64,000 nucleotides of DNA from Crossaster papposus (Eukaryota; Echinodermata; Asteroidea; Velatida; Solasteridae), in NCBI GenBank assembly GCA_037893245.1, contig JBAIAA010000078.1, forward strand, positions 1,178,001-1,242,000, in the 5' to 3' direction. A model generated the notes under the pieces. The model made no database searches, had not been told where the DNA came from, and worked only from the letters and a program-made list of their open reading frames with translations. A program made the translations under genes and the position numbers. Positions within the stretch are counted from its first letter, which is position 1. Each line of letters opens with the position of its first letter. Below, piece by piece: positions 56,431-64,000 of this stretch.

Positions 56431-56562
56431 CGCCTCCGCATCAAACCATGTCGGTGGAGGACGTCGAGGTCGGATAACTGGAACAATTTCGATTAATGCT
56501 GCTTCCACAAGATCATGGAAGATCGTGGCAGCTTCGTCACAGTTATCCGTGGCATCCAGCAA
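56431..56562 (-). pseudogene. LINE fragment (endonuclease-RT linker)
   Basis: Minus-strand residues FHDLVEAALIEIVPVIRPRR and PPPTWFDAEAI resemble the linker between the endonuclease and RT of CR1/Jockey-type non-LTR retrotransposons, where a run of basic residues is followed by PPPWF. No RT motifs follow, so it is a short remnant. Pattern-based and tentative. Confidence 0.4.
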
Positions 56563-56608
56563 ACACCACGTGACGCATTCTAAAGTCCTGTGAAGATCAT
56601 TTAATTAA

Positions 56609-56996
56609 AGGTAGCCTACACCATTTGCCAATATCGAAAATATTTACTACCGAATTATTAAGAAATATCTTACTTAATTAAAAGTAAATAATGATTCTAG
56701 GCATTTAGCAAAAGAATTGCGCTAGATATCCGGTAATTATTCCGAAAATAGAATTTTGTAAAGAAAAATTCGCGATCGCCGGACGGCGATTGCGAAAAAA
56801 CAAAGATAACATAAGAATAACTGCTCGACCCCGGTTGAAAACAAACGCTGTTTTTCGTGCTTTTCTCGGCATACATGATTGTAAAACTTCGGAAAAGTCA
56901 GTTTAACGATATTTACTATGAAATACAACCCCCCAAATCTACCCATTCATGATAATTCAAGCAATTACCAATCAAGTATCCTACCTTTAAGTCTGC
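56609..56996. mobile_element. piggyBac-like MITE, copy C
   Basis: 388 bp with TTAA at 56605-56608 and 56997-57000. Ends AGGTAGCCTACACC and the complement of AGGTAGGATACTTG. The interior matches copies A (1468-1863) and B (50024-50390) in reverse. Confidence 0.75.
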
Positions 56997-57000
56997 CGTA

Positions 57001-58150
57001 CGGAAGTTGAAAATGGAACGCTTTGACTTTGGTTCAGGTATATGGTCATGTGACTAATGTGAAGGACGTTATAGATAGCACTCATGTGATCAGAATCTGT
57101 ATTACACAATGCTTGTAACTCATTGGAGCATATACATCGAGAATGTTTCCGCGTCTGGTTGGTTGGAAATTCAGTTGATGGAGGTTGTGGGATTACTAGC
57201 TTTTGGTTTGACGCATTCGTGGTTTATACACCTTTTTTGTATGACGCATTCGATTATTAAGAATGTGCAATCTATTTGGCAGCAAATTGATTCGTCATTG
57301 TGTCACGGCCTGAATTGAAAAAAATCTTTTTCATTTGATATAATTCGCATATTCTGCATTCAGTTTGATTAGGATGTTTGGTGGGAAGTTTGGTCATGGA
57401 CCAGACTTCATAGGGGTTAATGTGACACCAACAAAGCGTTTAAAACCGACATGGCCGTTTTAAAATAGGAAAATAGTCCCCAAGTCATTGTCATTCTGTA
57501 GTGTTGTGTGGTATAGTGGTTGTCTTCTGGAAGTGTCAGAAAGCTGATATTCCAGTCAAAATACTTCAATTTGTATTGTTGACATCAAACAAATTGCAAC
57601 AAATTTGTTTTCACCACAGTGCACCTCTATAAGGTCCCTAGAATTACATACTAAAAGTCTTTAAAAATCAAAGTGGTGGAAATATGTCTAATTTGTATAA
57701 ATCGTTAATCACTGCCGTGTAATATGCTATTCCCATATTTGGGTATATATTTTATTTATATTTTTTGAAAAGTTTATTTTGGTGATTCTACTGACACATC
57801 CTTACTTTAATAACATTTGCTAAAGCATGTAAGTGACTGAATAACTATGAAAATATAGTAATGGTTCAAATTGGCTACAATTATACCCTATAATTTGCAC
57901 GCATTTACCTTGTCTCCAGATATCACCAAGTAGTCAGTATTGACGAGCTTCAAATTCACCAAGTTGCTTACTGGCACAGTTAAAACTTTGTGGACAATCA
58001 TATGAACAATGATAACAATGTGATATTAAGCCCAGTAAACAGAAAATATCAATCCGCCCGGGTGAAATATCAATCCACACGGGCGGAATAGTATGTCCTG
58101 AATACGCTTCCGTACTAAAGATAGTAGAGTGCCGCGCTGTGCAGCTAATT
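57001..58150. other. Intergenic, no gene seen
   Basis: AT-rich. GGTATAGTGGTTG at about 57507 resembles a tRNA A box, but no cloverleaf follows. Nothing else recognised. Confidence 0.45.
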
Positions 58151-58152
58151 TG

Positions 58153-58895
58153 GCAAACGGATCTCGTGCATATACTTTTACACCGTATGTTTTCCAAATC
58201 ACAGCGTGGGCTCCATTTTGGCTCCATCACTATTGCCAAATGCATGAAGACCATCACGAAACTGGGGTTTGGAAAACGGCATGTGGGTACGTGGGAAATG
58301 TGGGTTTGTGACAGTGCGAGTATTGATTGATTGATGCACCTGTTGCATCTAGAGGAATTTACGAGTTGTATTTGAGAAAAATCAATTGAAGATAATGGAC
58401 ATCGGCAAAGTGTGAACATTATTTTGGTCGATTCAAGGGAAAAGCATATCTAAATAGTCGATATTTCAGCTCGGTTCTATTCATACTGAAGAAAAAAAAC
58501 TGAACAATTAAAAAAGCCTCTTCATCACTAGTTTTCCGTTGCCCTTTCAAAAAATGTATACGTTTCAACTCTATCACAAATGCCGACAACAAATGCCTAA
58601 AATTCTTTGTATGATCCAAACTATGGAATATTATTAGAGGATTGTGCATCGTAAAACGCCGAAATAAAACAATATAAAACAAACGTATACTTGTCATTGG
58701 GATGGTTGACTAATTAGACAGTACAGCTTCGCTAAACATAATAATACTACCTTTTTATTGCTTCAAATTGACGGTTTACAAATTAATAATGATATAATAA
58801 CCTCTCATGCACAGCAAAACGAAACCGTGAGACTATAGGCCTACATTCATCAGATTTCAATATGTACAACTATAATTTGAATGAGTGTAATATAT
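58153..58895. repeat. Segmental duplication block, copy 2, end
   Basis: CAAACGGATCTCGTGCATA matches 10977-10995. The short MITE at 58188-58280 matches 24365-24462, and the rest matches 25020-25535 and 26374-26450, lacking the SINE-like insertion. The match ends about 95 bp before the TTTAGGGG array. Confidence 0.7.
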
Positions 58896-58989
58896 ATACA
58901 CTCAAGGAAAAAGGAAACCACCACTGATTTGTTTTAGTTTTGCCCGAATTTTGTGAAATCAAATGTATGTGTTTGAATCGCTACAAATA

Positions 58990-61900
58990 GGTTTAGGGGT
59001 TTAGGGGTTTAGGGGTTTAGGGGTTTAGGGGTTTAGGGGTTTAGGGGTTTAGGGGTTTAGGGGTTTAGGGGTTTAGGGGTTTAGGGGTTTAGGGGTTTAG
59101 GGGTTTAGGGGTTTAGGGGTTTAGGGGTTTAGGGGTTTAGGGGTTTAGGGGTTTAGGGGTTTAGGGGTTTAGGGGTTTAGGGGTTTAGGGGTTTAGGGGT
59201 TTAGGGGTTTAGGGGTTTAGGGGTTTAGGGGTTTAGGGGTTTAGGGGTTTAGGGGTTTAGGGGTTTAGGGGTTTAGGGGTTTAGGGGTTTAGGGGTTTAG
59301 GGGTTTAGGGGTTTAGGGGTTTAGGGGTTTAGGGGTTTAGGGGTTTAGGGGTTTAGGGGTTTAGGGGTTTAGGGGTTTAGGGGTTTAGGGGTTTAGGGGT
59401 TTAGGGGTTTAGGGGTTTAGGGGTTTAGGGGTTTAGGGGTTTAGGGGTTTAGGGGTTTAGGGGTTTAGGGGTTTAGGGGTTTAGGGGTTTAGGGGTTTAG
59501 GGGTTTAGGGGTTTAGGGGTTTAGGGGTTTAGGGGTTTAGGGGTTTAGGGGTTTAGGGGTTTAGGGGTTTAGGGGTTTAGGGGTTTAGGGGTTTAGGGGT
59601 TTAGGGGTTTAGGGGTTTAGGGGTTTAGGGGTTTAGGGGTTTAGGGGTTTAGGGGTTTAGGGGTTTAGGGGTTTAGGGGTTTAGGGGTTTAGGGGTTTAG
59701 GGGTTTAGGGGTTTAGGGGTTTAGGGGTTTAGGGGTTTAGGGGTTTAGGGGTTTAGGGGTTTAGGGGTTTAGGGGTTTAGGGGTTTAGGGGTTTAGGGGT
59801 TTAGGGGTTTAGGGGTTTAGGGGTTTAGGGGTTTAGGGGTTTAGGGGTTTAGGGGTTTAGGGGTTTAGGGGTTTAGGGGTTTAGGGGTTTAGGGGTTTAG
59901 GGGTTTAGGGGTTTAGGGGTTTAGGGGTTTAGGGGTTTAGGGGTTTAGGGGTTTAGGGGTTTAGGGGTTTAGGGGTTTAGGGGTTTAGGGGTTTAGGGGT
60001 TTAGGGGTTTAGGGGTTTAGGGGTTTAGGGGTTTAGGGGTTTAGGGGTTTAGGGGTTTAGGGGTTTAGGGGTTTAGGGGTTTAGGGGTTTAGGGGTTTAG
60101 GGGTTTAGGGGTTTAGGGGTTTAGGGGTTTAGGGGTTTAGGGGTTTAGGGGTTTAGGGGTTTAGGGGTTTAGGGGTTTAGGGGTTTAGGGGTTTAGGGGT
60201 TTAGGGGTTTAGGGGTTTAGGGGTTTAGGGGTTTAGGGGTTTAGGGGTTTAGGGGTTTAGGGGTTTAGGGGTTTAGGGGTTTAGGGGTTTAGGGGTTTAG
60301 GGGTTTAGGGGTTTAGGGGTTTAGGGGTTTAGGGGTTTAGGGGTTTAGGGGTTTAGGGGTTTAGGGGTTTAGGGGTTTAGGGGTTTAGGGGTTTAGGGGT
60401 TTAGGGGTTTAGGGGTTTAGGGGTTTAGGGGTTTAGGGGTTTAGGGGTTTAGGGGTTTAGGGGTTTAGGGGTTTAGGGGTTTAGGGGTTTAGGGGTTTAG
60501 GGGTTTAGGGGTTTAGGGGTTTAGGGGTTTAGGGGTTTAGGGGTTTAGGGGTTTAGGGGTTTAGGGGTTTAGGGGTTTAGGGGTTTAGGGGTTTAGGGGT
60601 TTAGGGGTTTAGGGGTTTAGGGGTTTAGGGGTTTAGGGGTTTAGGGGTTTAGGGGTTTAGGGGTTTAGGGGTTTAGGGGTTTAGGGGTTTAGGGGTTTAG
60701 GGGTTTAGGGGTTTAGGGGTTTAGGGGTTTAGGGGTTTAGGGGTTTAGGGGTTTAGGGGTTTAGGGGTTTAGGGGTTTAGGGGTTTAGGGGTTTAGGGGT
60801 TTAGGGGTTTAGGGGTTTAGGGGTTTAGGGGTTTAGGGGTTTAGGGGTTTAGGGGTTTAGGGGTTTAGGGGTTTAGGGGTTTAGGGGTTTAGGGGTTTAG
60901 GGGTTTAGGGGTTTAGGGGTTTAGGGGTTTAGGGGTTTAGGGGTTTAGGGGTTTAGGGGTTTAGGGGTTTAGGGGTTTAGGGGTTTAGGGGTTTAGGGGT
61001 TTAGGGGTTTAGGGGTTTAGGGGTTTAGGGGTTTAGGGGTTTAGGGGTTTAGGGGTTTAGGGGTTTAGGGGTTTAGGGGTTTAGGGGTTTAGGGGTTTAG
61101 GGGTTTAGGGGTTTAGGGGTTTAGGGGTTTAGGGGTTTAGGGGTTTAGGGGTTTAGGGGTTTAGGGGTTTAGGGGTTTAGGGGTTTAGGGGTTTAGGGGT
61201 TTAGGGGTTTAGGGGTTTAGGGGTTTAGGGGTTTAGGGGTTTAGGGGTTTAGGGGTTTAGGGGTTTAGGGGTTTAGGGGTTTAGGGGTTTAGGGGTTTAG
61301 GGGTTTAGGGGTTTAGGGGTTTAGGGGTTTAGGGGTTTAGGGGTTTAGGGGTTTAGGGGTTTAGGGGTTTAGGGGTTTAGGGGTTTAGGGGTTTAGGGGT
61401 TTAGGGGTTTAGGGGTTTAGGGGTTTAGGGGTTTAGGGGTTTAGGGGTTTAGGGGTTTAGGGGTTTAGGGGTTTAGGGGTTTAGGGGTTTAGGGGTTTAG
61501 GGGTTTAGGGGTTTAGGGGTTTAGGGGTTTAGGGGTTTAGGGGTTTAGGGGTTTAGGGGTTTAGGGGTTTAGGGGTTTAGGGGTTTAGGGGTTTAGGGGT
61601 TTAGGGGTTTAGGGGTTTAGGGGTTTAGGGGTTTAGGGGTTTAGGGGTTTAGGGGTTTAGGGGTTTAGGGGTTTAGGGGTTTAGGGGTTTAGGGGTTTAG
61701 GGGTTTAGGGGTTTAGGGGTTTAGGGGTTTAGGGGTTTAGGGGTTTAGGGGTTTAGGGGTTTAGGGGTTTAGGGGTTTAGGGGTTTAGGGGTTTAGGGGT
61801 TTAGGGGTTTAGGGGTTTAGGGGTTTAGGGGTTTAGGGGTTTAGGGGTTTAGGGGTTTAGGGGTTTAGGGGTTTAGGGGTTTAGGGGTTTAGGGGTTTAG

Positions 61901-64000
61901 GGGTTTAGGGGTTTAGGGGTTTAGGGGTTTAGGGGTTTAGGGGTTTAGGGGTTTAGGGGTTTAGGGGTTTAGGGGTTTAGGGGTTTAGGGGTTTAGGGGT
62001 TTAGGGGTTTAGGGGTTTAGGGGTTTAGGGGTTTAGGGGTTTAGGGGTTTAGGGGTTTAGGGGTTTAGGGGTTTAGGGGTTTAGGGGTTTAGGGGTTTAG
62101 GGGTTTAGGGGTTTAGGGGTTTAGGGGTTTAGGGGTTTAGGGGTTTAGGGGTTTAGGGGTTTAGGGGTTTAGGGGTTTAGGGGTTTAGGGGTTTAGGGGT
62201 TTAGGGGTTTAGGGGTTTAGGGGTTTAGGGGTTTAGGGGTTTAGGGGTTTAGGGGTTTAGGGGTTTAGGGGTTTAGGGGTTTAGGGGTTTAGGGGTTTAG
62301 GGGTTTAGGGGTTTAGGGGTTTAGGGGTTTAGGGGTTTAGGGGTTTAGGGGTTTAGGGGTTTAGGGGTTTAGGGGTTTAGGGGTTTAGGGGTTTAGGGGT
62401 TTAGGGGTTTAGGGGTTTAGGGGTTTAGGGGTTTAGGGGTTTAGGGGTTTAGGGGTTTAGGGGTTTAGGGGTTTAGGGGTTTAGGGGTTTAGGGGTTTAG
62501 GGGTTTAGGGGTTTAGGGGTTTAGGGGTTTAGGGGTTTAGGGGTTTAGGGGTTTAGGGGTTTAGGGGTTTAGGGGTTTAGGGGTTTAGGGGTTTAGGGGT
62601 TTAGGGGTTTAGGGGTTTAGGGGTTTAGGGGTTTAGGGGTTTAGGGGTTTAGGGGTTTAGGGGTTTAGGGGTTTAGGGGTTTAGGGGTTTAGGGGTTTAG
62701 GGGTTTAGGGGTTTAGGGGTTTAGGGGTTTAGGGGTTTAGGGGTTTAGGGGTTTAGGGGTTTAGGGGTTTAGGGGTTTAGGGGTTTAGGGGTTTAGGGGT
62801 TTAGGGGTTTAGGGGTTTAGGGGTTTAGGGGTTTAGGGGTTTAGGGGTTTAGGGGTTTAGGGGTTTAGGGGTTTAGGGGTTTAGGGGTTTAGGGGTTTAG
62901 GGGTTTAGGGGTTTAGGGGTTTAGGGGTTTAGGGGTTTAGGGGTTTAGGGGTTTAGGGGTTTAGGGGTTTAGGGGTTTAGGGGTTTAGGGGTTTAGGGGT
63001 TTAGGGGTTTAGGGGTTTAGGGGTTTAGGGGTTTAGGGGTTTAGGGGTTTAGGGGTTTAGGGGTTTAGGGGTTTAGGGGTTTAGGGGTTTAGGGGTTTAG
63101 GGGTTTAGGGGTTTAGGGGTTTAGGGGTTTAGGGGTTTAGGGGTTTAGGGGTTTAGGGGTTTAGGGGTTTAGGGGTTTAGGGGTTTAGGGGTTTAGGGGT
63201 TTAGGGGTTTAGGGGTTTAGGGGTTTAGGGGTTTAGGGGTTTAGGGGTTTAGGGGTTTAGGGGTTTAGGGGTTTAGGGGTTTAGGGGTTTAGGGGTTTAG
63301 GGGTTTAGGGGTTTAGGGGTTTAGGGGTTTAGGGGTTTAGGGGTTTAGGGGTTTAGGGGTTTAGGGGTTTAGGGGTTTAGGGGTTTAGGGGTTTAGGGGT
63401 TTAGGGGTTTAGGGGTTTAGGGGTTTAGGGGTTTAGGGGTTTAGGGGTTTAGGGGTTTAGGGGTTTAGGGGTTTAGGGGTTTAGGGGTTTAGGGGTTTAG
63501 GGGTTTAGGGGTTTAGGGGTTTAGGGGTTTAGGGGTTTAGGGGTTTAGGGGTTTAGGGGTTTAGGGGTTTAGGGGTTTAGGGGTTTAGGGGTTTAGGGGT
63601 TTAGGGGTTTAGGGGTTTAGGGGTTTAGGGGTTTAGGGGTTTAGGGGTTTAGGGGTTTAGGGGTTTAGGGGTTTAGGGGTTTAGGGGTTTAGGGGTTTAG
63701 GGGTTTAGGGGTTTAGGGGTTTAGGGGTTTAGGGGTTTAGGGGTTTAGGGGTTTAGGGGTTTAGGGGTTTAGGGGTTTAGGGGTTTAGGGGTTTAGGGGT
63801 TTAGGGGTTTAGGGGTTTAGGGGTTTAGGGGTTTAGGGGTTTAGGGGTTTAGGGGTTTAGGGGTTTAGGGGTTTAGGGGTTTAGGGGTTTAGGGGTTTAG
63901 GGGTTTAGGGGTTTAGGGGTTTAGGGGTTTAGGGGTTTAGGGGTTTAGGGGTTTAGGGGTTTAGGGGTTTAGGGGTTTAGGGGTTTAGGGGTTTAGGGGT
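58990..64000 (+). repeat. TTTAGGGG tandem array, ~5 kb, open to the right
   Basis: About 626 consecutive copies of the 8-bp unit TTTAGGGG without a visible variant, from about 58992 to the last base of the window. The G-rich strand runs 5' to 3' toward the right. The unit differs from the metazoan TTAGGG by one extra T and one extra G. It could be a satellite, a variant telomeric or subtelomeric array, or an assembly product. The orientation is that of a right-hand chromosome end. Confidence 0.95.

Noticed and set aside
57500-57570. tRNA-like A box (GGTATAGTGGTTG)
   Set aside because: No matching B box or cloverleaf stems follow; at most a degraded SINE head.

Overview
This is eukaryotic, intron-containing, repeat-rich DNA. 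The host genes are RING/B-box TRIM genes of the type expanded in marine invertebrate deuterostomes, and the mobile elements (a Ngaro-type tyrosine-recombinase retrotransposon, a Maverick/Polinton remnant, Harbinger-, piggyBac- and foldback-like elements, a SINE-like insertion) fit an echinoderm, hemichordate or cephalochordate genome. I cannot name the species.

Only two convincing host genes are present. They are close paralogues on the minus strand: TRIM copy 1 (exons 2401-4015 and 380-1095) and TRIM copy 2 (exons 51195-52797 and 45232-45938). Both reading frames stay open across consensus splice sites. They lie inside a direct, TE-fragmented segmental duplication: roughly 1-4600, 8702-10718 and 24365-26450 match 44889-53390, 54522-56389 and 58153-58895, in the same order and orientation. 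Differences between the copies are mostly insertions, so one copy often supplies the empty site of an element in the other.

Layout: 1-4.0 kb TRIM copy 1; 4.5-26.4 kb an intergenic region packed with inverted-repeat elements, including two near-perfect palindromes with 9-bp target duplications, a 3.2 kb element with TTA duplications, an element holding a broken SF2/RecQ-like helicase start, and a SINE-like insertion; 28.1-39.5 kb a diverged tandem-repeat element interrupted by an almost complete Ngaro retrotransposon (28361-37167, minus strand) with the A1-ORFs-B1-A2-B2 split direct repeats, Gag, RT/RNase H, tyrosine recombinase and SGNH hydrolase; its recombinase is split by a 1.6 kb composite element (31093-32716); 40.4-42.7 kb transposon gene remnants; 44.9-53.4 kb TRIM copy 2, whose intron holds a 3.87 kb inverted-repeat element carrying a possible captured two-exon gene fragment; 53.4-58.9 kb repeats and duplicated sequence; 58990-64000 a 5 kb uninterrupted TTTAGGGG array running off the window.

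A recurring theme is that several unrelated inverted-repeat elements are built from dense short motifs repeated in both orientations (10719-10971, 14867-15375, 15385-16157, 20516-21199, 31093-32716, 53391-54520). I regard this, the Ngaro element and the TTTAGGGG array as the most interesting content. All comparisons were done by eye; no search or alignment program was run.
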